A DNA stretch of 64,000 nt from Leptotrichia sp. OH3620_COT-345 (GTDB lineage: Bacteria; Fusobacteriota; Fusobacteriia; Fusobacteriales; Leptotrichiaceae): assembly GCF_003932895.1 (NCBI RefSeq), contig NZ_RQYW01000002.1:62001-126000 (forward strand), in the 5' to 3' direction. Position numbers and translations under genes: made by a program. Below, piece after piece: positions 51,984 through 60,814 of this stretch. Each line of letters starts with the position of its first letter. Position 1 is the stretch's first letter. Below the pieces are notes generated by a model. It did not search any database. It was not told where the DNA came from and saw only the letters and a list, made by a program, of their open reading frames with translations.

Positions 51984-52325
51984 AACTGTTCAACTCAAAT
52001 TATTTTGTAATTAAAATCTTTTTTCCGTAAGAATCCACTACTCCCCTTAAACTCTATCCATCAATTACAAAATTTTATATAAAAGTATAAAATTTTAATT
52101 CTTTATATATTAGGGTTTTATTTTTTGTTTTTTTAGGAAAAATATAAAATGATACAGAATGATTTTAAATAAAACTAAAATTATATTATATATTATTAAA
52201 GCATTAAATAAAATCTACAACATTTATATTATTTCAAATAAAAAAATACGAAAATTTCACAAAGAAAATCACTGCCTGATGAGTTTATAATTTTCAATGA
52301 ATGAAATAATTTGAGTTGACAGTTT
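51984..52325. repeat. Repeat family B, copy 1: 342 bp with terminal inverted repeats
   Basis: The left end reads AAACTGTTCAACTCAAATTA and the right end is its reverse complement apart from one missing base (52303-52325). The interior is AT-rich with no coding frame. Copy 2 at 57442-57580 has the same terminal motif around a different, shorter interior. This is the shape of a non-autonomous mobile element. It occupies most of the gap between thiN and pheT; the rest of the gap (52326-52393) shows nothing else. Confidence 0.6.
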
Positions 52326-52393
52326 TTTAACACAAGCTTTTTTATAAAAAATGTTGAAAAAAACTACTGGTTCTCCTTCAAAAAATATAAAAA

Positions 52394-54793
52394 CTACTGT
52401 CTCAGCTCTGCTGAATAATCCTTTTTCACTTTTTCCAATATTTTTCCAATAATACTGTTTATTTCTTTTTCTTCCAAAGTTTTCGACTTATCTCTTAAAA
52501 GTATGCTTATAGCCACACTTTTCTTTCCTGTCTCCACTCCTGTTCCTCTGTATATATCGAAAAGTTCCACCTTTTCCACTTTTTTATCAATTTTTTCAAT
52601 TGTACGTAACACATCTCCTACTAAAACGGTTTCATCCATTACTAATGCAATGTCCCTCGGAACAGCAGGATATTTAACTATTTCCTGATATGTAAACGGT
52701 TTTCTTATATATTTTTTTATGAGATCAATATTAAATTCTCCTACAAGAACTGATTTTTTCTTCAAATCAAAATTTTCAAGTACATCAGGATGAATTTCTC
52801 CGAAACTTCCAATATATTCATTTCCTACAAAAATATCCGCCGATCTTCCCGGATGAAATACACTCTGCATTGATCTTTTCAATGAATAATTTTTAAAATT
52901 CATCTTTGAAAAAATTTCTTCTATAATTCCTTTTAAATCATAAAAATCATAAGGTAGCGGCTTCGGATTCCATAAAGTTTTATTACTTTCTCCTGCAAGA
53001 ATAACACCTAACTTAACTTCTTCTTTTGCCAATTCCGTATCTTTTTCAAAAGTACGGGAAACCTCAAAAAATCTTATATTATCGATATTTCTGTTTATAT
53101 TATCCTTGGCATTTTTTATCAGACTGTAAAGCAAAGTAGGTCTCATTACTACAAAATCTTCCGTTATAGGATTTGAAATATTAATTAATCTGTCTTCGGA
53201 AATATTTTTAAATCTAATATTATTAAGTGCATTTTCAGGTATAAAACTGTAATTGATAACTTCCTTCAATCCTGTATCTGCCGCTATATTTTTTACAATA
53301 TCCGTAAGTTTTGTAGTATCAAGAACTGTATTCTCATTTATATTCACTTTAGGTAAGATATTTTCTATATTGTCAAAACCGTACATTCTTATTATTTCCT
53401 CAAAATAATCCTGCTCAAGTTCCAAATCACTTCTGTATGAAGGAGCAGTCAATGTCAAACTTTCTCCGTTATCAATAATTTTTATTTCAAGATTTTCAAG
53501 AATTGCTTTAACTTCCTCTTTAGGTATTCTTTTTCCCACAAATTTATTAAGTCTTTCAAAATTAAGTACTGCTGTTCTGTTTTCATGTGGAACCGGATAA
53601 ACATCGGTATATCCTTTTAATATTTCCCCTCCTGCCACTTCCTGTATAAGATTTGCAAGCCTGTTTATTACTTTAAGAGCATTTTCCTTATCTATTCCTC
53701 TTTCAAATCTATATGAAGAGTCACTTGACAATGTCAATCTTCTGGACGTTTTTCTTACATTTTGAGAATTGAACTGTGCTACTTCCAGCAGAATATTTTT
53801 TGTACCGGCAGTTACTTGTGAATTTTCCCCTCCCATTACTCCTCCTAAAGCTAAAATTTTTTCTTTATCGGATATTACAATATCCCCCGCTTCCAGCTTT
53901 CTTTCCTGTCCGTCGAGAGTAACCAGAACTTCATCTTCTTTTGCAGCTCTTACAACTATTAGATTTCCTGCTATTTTATCCAAATCAAATACATGGTTAG
54001 GATGGTTCATTTCCATTAAAACAAAATTTGAAGCATCCACTATGTTATTTATACTTCTCAATCCTATGGATTCCACTCTTTCTTTGAGCCATTTCGGACT
54101 TTCCTTTACTGTCACTCCTTTTAATATCCTTGCAGTATATCTTTCCGATAAATCTTTATTTTCTATGGAAATCTTTATATTATCTTCTGTTTTTTCTTTT
54201 ATTTCATTTGCTATTTCTGTTTCAGGATATTTCAAATGTTTTCCGTAATAAGCCGAAAGCTCCCTTGCAATACCTATATGAGAAAGACAATCAGGTCTGT
54301 TAGGAGTTATTTCAAGTTCAAAAATGATATCATCAATTCCGAGGTAATCCTTAAAAGGTATTCCCACAGGAGTGTCTTCAGGGAGTATTATAATTCCGTC
54401 TTTGTCATTTCCTATCCCCAGTTCATCTTCAGAGCAAAGCATTCCGTTTGATTCTTCCCCTCTTATTTTCCCTTTTTTTATTTCAAAATTTTCTTTCAAT
54501 TTTGCTCCAACTTGTGCCAATACCACTTTATCTCCTGTTTTATGATTGGTAGCTCCACAAACAATTTGTAAAATTTCCTTTCCGTTATCTACTTTACATA
54601 AAGTCAGACTATCGGCATTAGGATGTTTTTCTACTTCTATCAGAAGAGCAGTCACTACATTCCGAAGATTCTCTCCTCTGATTTCGGTTTTTTCAACTTC
54701 CTGACCTATCATCGTAAGGGATTTCTCCATTTCTCCTGTTTCTATCCCGTCCAGATCTATATACTGCTTTAACCAGTTTAAAGAAATCAGCAT
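52394..54793 (-). CDS. pheT: Phenylalanyl-tRNA synthetase, beta subunit
   Basis: Large subunit of the alpha2-beta2 enzyme that charges tRNA-Phe; it carries the editing domain and tRNA-binding parts. Domains in order: N-terminal tRNA-binding EMAP-like domain (about residues 40-150, with NADSLTLCKVDNG and GEESNGMLCSEDELG), the B3/B4 editing domain (about 210-375, VDASNFVLMEMNHPNHVFDLD), B5 (about 400-475), the catalytic-like core, and the ferredoxin-fold anticodon domain (about 705-799, KYPAVPRDIALVMDE). At 799 residues it has the full length. It lies 9 bases after the PH-like gene, behind pheS. Confidence 0.96.
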   Translation of the reverse strand: MLISLNWLKQYIDLDGIETGEMEKSLTMIGQEVEKTEIRGENLRNVVTALLIEVEKHPNADSLTLCKVDNGKEILQIVCGATNHKTGDKVVLAQVGAKLKENFEIKKGKIRGEESNGMLCSEDELGIGNDKDGIIILPEDTPVGIPFKDYLGIDDIIFELEITPNRPDCLSHIGIARELSAYYGKHLKYPETEIANEIKEKTEDNIKISIENKDLSERYTARILKGVTVKESPKWLKERVESIGLRSINNIVDASNFVLMEMNHPNHVFDLDKIAGNLIVVRAAKEDEVLVTLDGQERKLEAGDIVISDKEKILALGGVMGGENSQVTAGTKNILLEVAQFNSQNVRKTSRRLTLSSDSSYRFERGIDKENALKVINRLANLIQEVAGGEILKGYTDVYPVPHENRTAVLNFERLNKFVGKRIPKEEVKAILENLEIKIIDNGESLTLTAPSYRSDLELEQDYFEEIIRMYGFDNIENILPKVNINENTVLDTTKLTDIVKNIAADTGLKEVINYSFIPENALNNIRFKNISEDRLINISNPITEDFVVMRPTLLYSLIKNAKDNINRNIDNIRFFEVSRTFEKDTELAKEEVKLGVILAGESNKTLWNPKPLPYDFYDLKGIIEEIFSKMNFKNYSLKRSMQSVFHPGRSADIFVGNEYIGSFGEIHPDVLENFDLKKKSVLVGEFNIDLIKKYIRKPFTYQEIVKYPAVPRDIALVMDETVLVGDVLRTIEKIDKKVEKVELFDIYRGTGVETGKKSVAISILLRDKSKTLEEKEINSIIGKILEKVKKDYSAELRQ

Positions 54794-54802
54794 TTTTCCT
54801 CC

Positions 54803-55591
54803 TTATTTTTTATCTAAAAACTCATTCAGTAATCTTACCATTAAATCGAAACTTTGAATAAAAAGTTTATTTTTACTGAATATTACTTTATTTTCATTAT
54901 CAGTTATTGAAAGTGTTCCTGTCAAATCTTTTTTAACGGCTTTTATGTCATTCATGGAATAAAACTTATCTCCGATTTTTATTCCCGAACCGTAAATAAT
55001 AAGTTCTTCTTTAATATCTATGTTTTTCAAATCTTCTATTATTTTATTTTCATTCAATCCGAATTTGGATTTTATCATTCCTCCTTTACTTAATATACCG
55101 AATTTTCTCTGTCCTCCGTTTTTTATATTTTCGATCTCTATAGGAAGAATTTCTTTCAGGTAATCTCTGACAAATGTATCGAAAGTTTTTGAGTCAAGTC
55201 TTGAAGTAAGAACATATTTATCTTCTTTTCCTTCTATTATCATATACTGCACGTCTTCCCTAAGAACTTTCCAAATTGAAAAATAATAATTTTTTATGTC
55301 TTTATAAAATACTTTTGTATGTGTGTTTATATCTTCAAAACCTTTTTCATAAAATATATAATTTCCTGCAAGCTTTTTTTCCCTTATATAATTCAGTACA
55401 TGTATCCCTGCCGACAGAGCAAGTCCCAATCCTATCCACAATATTAAATTTGAATCTTTCTTTTCTCTGCCTATAATGGATAAAATCATTAAAAACAATC
55501 CTACTCCTAAACTTATTACCGCCATAAACAAATGCTTGAATTTTATCCATGAAGAAAGTTCCATTTTCTTTTTTACTTTACCTAATTCCAT
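54803..55591 (-). CDS. Membrane protein between pheS and pheT, PH-like, unknown
   Basis: I do not recognise a named family. The 262 residues begin with a basic stretch and two membrane segments (about 22-40 and 50-66). The rest is soluble with alternating beta-strand pattern (YIFYEKGFEDINTHTKVFYK, IKNYYFSIWKVLREDVQYMI), as in bacterial PH domains, and a similar pattern recurs near 205-255 (LIIYGSGIKIGDKFYSMND). It is on the same strand as pheS and pheT, 54 and 9 bases from them, so it must be co-transcribed. A role in tRNA charging is not implied. Confidence 0.7.
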   Translation of the reverse strand: MELGKVKKKMELSSWIKFKHLFMAVISLGVGLFLMILSIIGREKKDSNLILWIGLGLALSAGIHVLNYIREKKLAGNYIFYEKGFEDINTHTKVFYKDIKNYYFSIWKVLREDVQYMIIEGKEDKYVLTSRLDSKTFDTFVRDYLKEILPIEIENIKNGGQRKFGILSKGGMIKSKFGLNENKIIEDLKNIDIKEELIIYGSGIKIGDKFYSMNDIKAVKKDLTGTLSITDNENKVIFSKNKLFIQSFDLMVRLLNEFLDKK

Positions 55592-55645
55592 TTTTTCTTT
55601 TTCTCCTTATAGTTTCTTCATTCTATTGTCATTAAACTTTATAAT

Positions 55646-56662
55646 TTAAAATTGATTTAAAAATCTCACATCATTTTCAAAAAACGCCCGTAAATCATCT
55701 ATTCCATATTTTAACATCGTAATTCTTTCAAGTCCTAATCCGAAAGCAAACCCCTGATATTTTTGAGGATCTATACCTACACCTTCAAGAACTTTCGGAT
55801 TTACCATTCCACTACCCAGTATTTCAAGCCATCCTGTGCCTTTACATACTCTGCACCCTATACCTTTACACACTCCACATTCTACATCCATTTCTGCAGA
55901 CGGCTCGGTAAACGGAAAAAAATGAGGTCTGAATCTTACATTTCTCTCTTTCCCAAAAATTTTCTTTACAATATTTTCAAGTATTGCCTTAAAGTTTGCA
56001 AAAGATACATCTTCCCCTATCATAAGTCCTTCCATTTGATGAAACATAGGAGTATGTGATACATCATAGTCAGGTCTGTATACTTTCCCTATAGAAACCA
56101 TTCTGAAAGGCGGCTTTCTGTCTAACATGTATCTTATCTGCATACCCGATGTCTGTGTTCTTAAAAGCACATCATTCTTAATATAGAATGTATCGGATAA
56201 TTCTCTCGAAGGATGTGTTTCAGGTATATTCAATGCATCAAAATTATATTTTGCATATTCGATTTCAGGCCCGTCAACTATATCAAATCCCATATCTGAA
56301 ACTATTTCCTTTATCTCCATAACTGTTTTTGTAAGAGGATGAAGAGATCCTTCATCAACTTTTCTTCCCGGAAGCGTAATATCCAATGTTTCATTTTCCA
56401 GTCTTTCCTGTTTTGCTTTTTCTTTTAACATATTAAGCTTTTCATCAAATTTATCCTGCAAAACTGTTTTTATTTCATTAGTTACTTTTCCGAATTCAGC
56501 CCTTTTTTCAGTGGATATTTCGGACATTCCTTTCATTATAGCTGTAAATTCACCTTTTTTCCCTAAAATCTTTACTTTTAAATCATTCAGTTCATCAAGA
56601 GTGACAACATTATTCAGCTTTTCCAATACTTCTTCCCTTAATTGGGATATTTTTCCCAGCAT
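55646..56662 (-). CDS. pheS: Phenylalanyl-tRNA synthetase, alpha subunit
   Basis: Catalytic subunit that activates phenylalanine. After an N-terminal coiled coil (about residues 1-85) come HPLTKTVMEI, motif 2 (FRMVSIGKVYRPDYDVSHTP with FHQMEGLMIG), and motif 3 (GFAFGLGLERITMLKYGIDD). Near residue 265 there is a CGVCKGIGCRVCKGTGW segment with four Cys, probably a zinc or structural knuckle found in some lineages. Length is 338. It has an extended -10 promoter at 56728-56736 and no T-box leader, since the leader is only about 60 bases. Confidence 0.96.
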   Translation of the reverse strand: MLGKISQLREEVLEKLNNVVTLDELNDLKVKILGKKGEFTAIMKGMSEISTEKRAEFGKVTNEIKTVLQDKFDEKLNMLKEKAKQERLENETLDITLPGRKVDEGSLHPLTKTVMEIKEIVSDMGFDIVDGPEIEYAKYNFDALNIPETHPSRELSDTFYIKNDVLLRTQTSGMQIRYMLDRKPPFRMVSIGKVYRPDYDVSHTPMFHQMEGLMIGEDVSFANFKAILENIVKKIFGKERNVRFRPHFFPFTEPSAEMDVECGVCKGIGCRVCKGTGWLEILGSGMVNPKVLEGVGIDPQKYQGFAFGLGLERITMLKYGIDDLRAFFENDVRFLNQF

Positions 56663-56727
56663 ACTTCCTCCTTATTAATACTGCTTTCCCGAATATTCTT
56701 TAATTTTATTTTTTAGATTTTATTATG

Positions 56728-56736
56728 ATTATATCA
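56728..56736 (-). promoter_or_regulatory. Extended -10 promoter of pheS
   Basis: TGATATAAT on the minus strand, within the same 13-base string TTTGTGATATAAT that stands before the 41-residue gene at 36.1 kb. The -35 region is poor. The leader is about 60 bases. Confidence 0.55.
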
Positions 56737-56836
56737 CAAAATTTGATATATTGGTACCTTGAGATTTTTCTTTTATTTTTTCCGAATTTCTGTTACAATC
56801 AAAATGAGAGAAAATTTACACTCAAGAAAGGAATAT

Positions 56837-57205
56837 ATGAAAATAATATACATCATAACAGGATTTATTTCTTTCGGTTTAGGAATTACAGGTGCTTTTC
56901 TTCCGATACTTCCGACCGTTCCTTTTCTGCTTCTGGCAAGCTTCTGTTTTTCAAAAGGTTCTAGCCGTTTTCATGATTGGTTTGTCGGAACGGAACTTTA
57001 TAAAAAACATCTGGAAGATTTTGAAAAAAACAAAAGCATGACTTTAAAGGGAAAAATAGGTTTACTCATTTTATCAAGTACAATGATTGCTTTTCCTATT
57101 TTTATAACTAAAAATAATTATTTACGTTTTTTTCTTATTTTACTTGTCATTTTTAAATACTATTACTTTATATTCAAAATAAAAACTATAAAAAAACAGC
57201 CTTAA
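56837..57205 (+). CDS. DUF454 (YbaN-like) membrane protein
   Basis: Small inner-membrane protein of 122 residues with three to four hydrophobic segments. The family block is clear: GFISFGLGITGAFLPILPTV, PFLLLASFCFSKGSSRFHDW and then KKHLEDFEKNKSM. Function in the family is unknown. I start at ATG 56837 behind AAAGGAA; upstream in-frame ATG codons (56759, 56801) lack a ribosome binding site. A possible extended -10 (TGTTACAAT) lies at 56791-56799. The stop codon lies within the terminator stem. Confidence 0.82.
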   Translation: MKIIYIITGFISFGLGITGAFLPILPTVPFLLLASFCFSKGSSRFHDWFVGTELYKKHLEDFEKNKSMTLKGKIGLLILSSTMIAFPIFITKNNYLRFFLILLVIFKYYYFIFKIKTIKKQP

Positions 57206-57220
57206 TCTAAAGGCTGTTTT
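57193..57220 (+). terminator. Bidirectional terminator after the DUF454 gene
   Basis: AAAACAGCCTT and AAGGCTGTTTT pair perfectly (11 pairs) around a six-base loop, with A and T flanks. It can end both the DUF454 transcript and the convergent tRNA-Ser transcript. Confidence 0.88.
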
Positions 57221-57247
57221 ATCAATAAACCGTTTTATTTTTTTAAA

Positions 57248-57334
57248 TGGCGGAAGTAGAGGGACTCGAACCCACAAGACGTTTAACCGCCCACAGCTTT
57301 CCAAGCTGCTGCCCTACCATTAGGCGATACTTCC
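57248..57334 (-). tRNA. tRNA-Ser (anticodon GGA)
   Basis: 87 bases, class II, on the minus strand with encoded CCA. The acceptor is GGAAGTA/TACTTCC, and the anticodon stem GCAGC/GCTGT holds TTGGAAA, giving anticodon GGA. The long variable arm is present. Confidence 0.95.
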
Positions 57335-57354
57335 ATAAAAGTTCCACGAAAATT

Positions 57355-57383
57355 ATTATACTAAACTTGAAGTTAAAAGTCAA
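57355..57383 (-). promoter_or_regulatory. Promoter of tRNA-Ser
   Basis: TTGACT (57383-57378), a 17-base spacer and perfect TATAAT (57360-57355) on the minus strand, about 20 bases before the tRNA. Confidence 0.82.
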
Positions 57384-57441
57384 TGGGATATTTCTAATGA
57401 GAAGTAATTGATATTTCCAACACAAAAAAGGTTGTATCAAC

Positions 57442-57580
57442 AACTGTCCAACTCAAATTATTTCTAAACTCAAAAGCACTCCGTTCACTGAAAAATGACA
57501 AACTTGCTTTACTCAAACAATGATTTTTCTTCACGCTCATTCTCGCACTTTTTTTATTGAAATAATTTGAATGTTGGGAC
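57442..57580. repeat. Repeat family B, copy 2: 139 bp with terminal inverted repeats
   Basis: The left end AACTGTCCAACTCAAATTAT is matched at the right end by the reverse complement of GTCCCAACATTCAAATTATT (57559-57580), with small differences. The interior is less AT-rich than its surroundings (ACTCCGTTCACTGAAAAATG, then CACGCTCATTCTCGCAC) and unlike that of copy 1. No coding frame. Confidence 0.6.
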
Positions 57581-57721
57581 TTTTATCTAATATTTCAATT
57601 TTATATTATATAATTATAAAAAATATAACTTCAATTCTTATTTAAAATAACCTAATATCATTTATTTTTTTGTATTTTTTCAATATTAAAATCTCTTTCA
57701 AAATATAAAATTCCAATTTAC

Positions 57722-57980
57722 TAAAAAATGGAAATTCTTATATTTTCATATAAAACTTCCCATTTCATTATTAATTTAATACATACGTATTTTATGCTTT
57801 TTTTCTCCTCCGACATTCAAAATTTTTCTAATAAAATATAAATTATGCTGTTCAGAAAAACTGCTGTCTGAGCATAGTGAATTTGCAGTTTTTCAAGTAT
57901 AATGAGTATTTTTTAGGACTAAAAAATTTTGCAGTCGATAGCAAGTGTATGAGGGCGGCAATGAGCCCTCATGAAAAAAA
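57722..57980 (-). repeat. Dispersed repeat family A, copy 2 (longest)
   Basis: About 259 bases running from an ATGGAAAT...TTCCCATTT hairpin with T-run (minus strand) to the terminal hairpin ATGAGGGC, GGCAATGA, GCCCTCAT (57949-57972). The core TTTGCAGTCGATAGCA is shared with copy 1, and the whole length aligns with copy 4. It starts 8 bases from the citF stop and may carry the terminator of the citrate operon. The rest of the gene-free stretch from 57581 to 57721 shows nothing else. Confidence 0.7.
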
Positions 57981-57987
57981 CATAAAT

Positions 57988-59544
57988 TTATTTTTTTACT
58001 TTTCTTATAACATCTATAATACTTCCATCTCTATATTCCACTACTGCAACAACTTCATCAGTAAACTCTATAGGTTTAGGCTCTCCTACTAAAAATTTCG
58101 CTTTTTCTATAAGCTCATCCATTTCTATTAATTCAATACCTGCTTTTTCAAATTTTTCTTTCAAATCAGGTCTTAAAGGATTTACAGTAACTCCAAGTTC
58201 AGTTACGACAACATCCACTGTTTCTCCCGGTGTTACTACTGTAGTTACTTTATCCATTATAGTTGCAAGTCTTCCTCTTATGAGGGGGGCAACTACTACA
58301 GACATTTTAGCCATAGCTGCCGTATCCGAATGCCCACCTGATGCAGCTCTTATTATTCCGTTTGAACCTGAAATAACATTTACATTGAAATCTCTATCTA
58401 TTTCCAGTGCACTTAAAATTACAAAATCCAGTCTGTTTACTCCCGCTGATTTATTAAACGGATTCGCATAAAAATCAGCACTGATTTCCTGATGTAAACT
58501 ATTTTTAGTAAGTGATTCCACACCTCCGAGATCAAAATCCTGAACATCAAATATTTTACCTACAAGTCCTTCTTCTAAAAGTTCTGCAAAGGCTTTAGTT
58601 ATACCTCCCAGTGCATAGCTGCACTTTATTCCTCTTTTTATAAGTTCTTCTTTTATGAATCTTGTAACCGCAAGGGAAGCTCCTCCAGTTCCTGTCTGCA
58701 TAGAAAATCCGTCAACAAAGTATCCTGATGCCAACATTGCTTCAAGAACTTTTTTAGCTATAAGAAGCTCTTTAGGATTTGAAGTAAATCTCGTAGCTCC
58801 ACTCATTATTCCGTTTGAATCTCCGATTTCATCCACAGTAACTACATAATCCACTTTTGTTTGAGGAATACTTACAGGATAGTTAGGGTAGTCTACAAGA
58901 GTATCGGTAATTATGATTACTTTATCGGCATATTCAGCATCAACCATTGCGTATCCCAATGATCCACAGACTGATTTACCTACTACTCCGTTACTGTTTC
59001 CCATACAATCTGAAGAAGAAGCTCCTATAAATGCCACGTCTATTTTTAAATCTCCTTCAACAATAGCTCTTGCTCTACCTCCGTGAGATCTTATTACAGC
59101 CTTTGTCGGGAGTATTCCGTCAGATATTCCTTTTGCCAGCTCTCCTCTAAGTCCACTGCTTTCAATTCTGTCAACAACTCCGTTTTTTATATGTTCAACC
59201 ATACATTCATGAGCTCCTGTAAAGGAACTTGCAGCAACTCTTATATTCTTAAATCCCATTTCTGCTATTACTCCCATTACAAGAGGTAAAACTTTGTCTC
59301 CATCTCTAAAATGATGATGAAAAGAAATTGTCATACCGTCTTTCAATCCTACCTTTTTTATTACTTCTTTTAGTGAGGAAACAGTCTTGTCTCTTCTTAC
59401 TTTATCTTTTAAATTTTCCCTTTCTTCCATTGTTCCTTCAGGTTGAAGGGCAAAAGGAGATGTGTAGATTTTTCTGTTTTCATAGTCTTTTATATTTTTT
59501 AAAATTTCTTCGGTAACTCTCGCATTTTTCATGATACTATTCAT
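57988..59544 (-). CDS. citF: Citrate lyase alpha subunit (citrate CoA-transferase)
   Basis: Swaps citrate for acetate on the acyl carrier CitD, the first step of citrate cleavage. The 518 residues show the CitF blocks: TISFHHHFRDGDKVLPLVMG, IRSHGGRARAIVEGDLKIDV, FIGASSSDCMGNSNGVVGKS, and the Glu-containing VVTELGVTVNP and SGGHSDTA. It is the last gene of the citDEF set; its start overlaps the citE stop by eight bases. The adjoining repeat copy 2 may hold the operon terminator. The citC, citX and citG genes for activating the enzyme are not in the window. Confidence 0.95.
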   Translation of the reverse strand: MNSIMKNARVTEEILKNIKDYENRKIYTSPFALQPEGTMEERENLKDKVRRDKTVSSLKEVIKKVGLKDGMTISFHHHFRDGDKVLPLVMGVIAEMGFKNIRVAASSFTGAHECMVEHIKNGVVDRIESSGLRGELAKGISDGILPTKAVIRSHGGRARAIVEGDLKIDVAFIGASSSDCMGNSNGVVGKSVCGSLGYAMVDAEYADKVIIITDTLVDYPNYPVSIPQTKVDYVVTVDEIGDSNGIMSGATRFTSNPKELLIAKKVLEAMLASGYFVDGFSMQTGTGGASLAVTRFIKEELIKRGIKCSYALGGITKAFAELLEEGLVGKIFDVQDFDLGGVESLTKNSLHQEISADFYANPFNKSAGVNRLDFVILSALEIDRDFNVNVISGSNGIIRAASGGHSDTAAMAKMSVVVAPLIRGRLATIMDKVTTVVTPGETVDVVVTELGVTVNPLRPDLKEKFEKAGIELIEMDELIEKAKFLVGEPKPIEFTDEVVAVVEYRDGSIIDVIRKVKK

Positions 59545-60436
59545 CTCCTCCCATTTTTATTCCTGCCGCTTTTGCCAATTCAAGCACATGCTGTGCTCTT
59601 TCTATAATAGGCTTATCTATCATTTTTCCGTCTACCGTGAATACTCCTTTTCCTTCTGCCATAGCTTCTTCTGTTGCTTTTATAATTCTCAACGATTTTT
59701 TTATATTTTTTTCATCAGGAGTATAAACTTTATGTACTAATTCTATCTGTCTCGGATGAATAAGAGATTTTCCGTCAAATCCCATCTGTTTTATCATCTG
59801 AGCTTCTTTTATAAATCCTTCATCATTATTTACATCTGAATAAACAGAATCAACTGCCGCTATTCCTGCTGATCTTGCCGCCATTACAATCATGGCTCTT
59901 CCCATCATCATTTCCACTCCGTCGGTAGACCTTGTGGTTTTAAGATTAGTCACATAATCTTCTCCTCCTATTGCCATTCCAATAAGTCTTGGAGAACATT
60001 TTGCAATGGAAAGGGCATTTAAAGCTCCTAAAGGGCTTTCTATTGCTACTATTATTTTAGTTTTCCCTATTTCTATTCCGGCTTCTCTTTCTATTCTTTC
60101 TATATGTTTTTCAACTTCATAGACATCTTCAGGTGTATCTGTTTTAGGTATTCTAATAACTTCTATCTCGGCTCTTACCATTGCTTCCAAGTCCTGTATT
60201 CCGAATTCCGTATCAAGGGAATTTATTCTGACAACAGTTTCCACACCTGCTTCCTTATAAAGAGGTTTTAATTTTTTTATCATATTAAACAACAAACATC
60301 TTGCTGAATCTTTTTCAGTTATTGCTATGGAATCCTCTAAGTCAAACATAACTGAATCAGGTTTATATAAATATGAATCTCTTATTATTCCCGGATTATT
60401 TGCGGGAACAAAGAGCATTGATCTTCTTAATTTCAT
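59537..60436 (-). CDS. citE: Citrate lyase beta subunit (citryl-CoA lyase)
   Basis: Splits the citryl-thioester into oxaloacetate and acetyl-thioester. The 299-residue TIM-barrel protein has RRSMLFVPANNPGIIRDSYL at its start and VMFDLEDSIAITEKDSAR with metal-binding residues. VVRINSLDTEFG, VAIESPLGALNALSIA and the late KSLIHPRQIELVH complete the pattern. Ribosome binding site CGGAGGA. It lies between citD and citF and overlaps citF. Confidence 0.96.
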   Translation of the reverse strand: MKLRRSMLFVPANNPGIIRDSYLYKPDSVMFDLEDSIAITEKDSARCLLFNMIKKLKPLYKEAGVETVVRINSLDTEFGIQDLEAMVRAEIEVIRIPKTDTPEDVYEVEKHIERIEREAGIEIGKTKIIVAIESPLGALNALSIAKCSPRLIGMAIGGEDYVTNLKTTRSTDGVEMMMGRAMIVMAARSAGIAAVDSVYSDVNNDEGFIKEAQMIKQMGFDGKSLIHPRQIELVHKVYTPDEKNIKKSLRIIKATEEAMAEGKGVFTVDGKMIDKPIIERAQHVLELAKAAGIKMGGDE

Positions 60437-60484
60437 TTTTTCCTCCGTTCTCGTTTTTTCTGCTCAATTTTATTCTTTAAATTT

Positions 60485-60769
60485 TTATTCCCACTTAAAT
60501 TCTTTACTTTGTGCAGCTCTCATTATAGCTGTCTGAAGCCTGCTCTTTATGACTACGTCCAATGCCCCTTTATCATCAAGGGTAATTTTTGCTGCTTTTA
60601 CTCCCATTTCATTTAAAGTTTCATCTACAACTTTTCTTATGTCATCTCCATACTGATCTGCAACCGTACTTTTCAATTCAAGTTCTATACCTGAAGCTCC
60701 CGGCTCCATAACGACATAAATATCACTTGATTCAAGTGTTCCTGCCACAGCTCTGACTTTTAATTCCAT
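60485..60769 (-). CDS. citD: Citrate lyase acyl carrier protein (gamma)
   Basis: Small carrier (94 residues) that bears the phosphoribosyl-dephospho-CoA arm. The attachment Ser is in VMEPGASGIELELKS, with VRAVAGTLESSDIYV before it, both typical of CitD. The C-terminal half (LDVVIKSRLQTAIMRA) also fits. It comes 45 bases after oadB and 48 bases before citE. Confidence 0.95.
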   Translation of the reverse strand: MELKVRAVAGTLESSDIYVVMEPGASGIELELKSTVADQYGDDIRKVVDETLNEMGVKAAKITLDDKGALDVVIKSRLQTAIMRAAQSKEFKWE

Positions 60770-60814
60770 TTTTCCTCCTGTACTGTAAAAATTCTTATAT
60801 ATAATGTTTATTTC

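Noticed and set aside
56663-56836. T-box leader regulating pheS-pheT
   Set aside because: The leader is only about 60 bases and lacks a T-box sequence; a simple extended -10 promoter explains it.
33838-57980. CRISPR array as explanation for the repeats
   Set aside because: Copies are kilobases apart, unequal in length and not separated by regular spacers.
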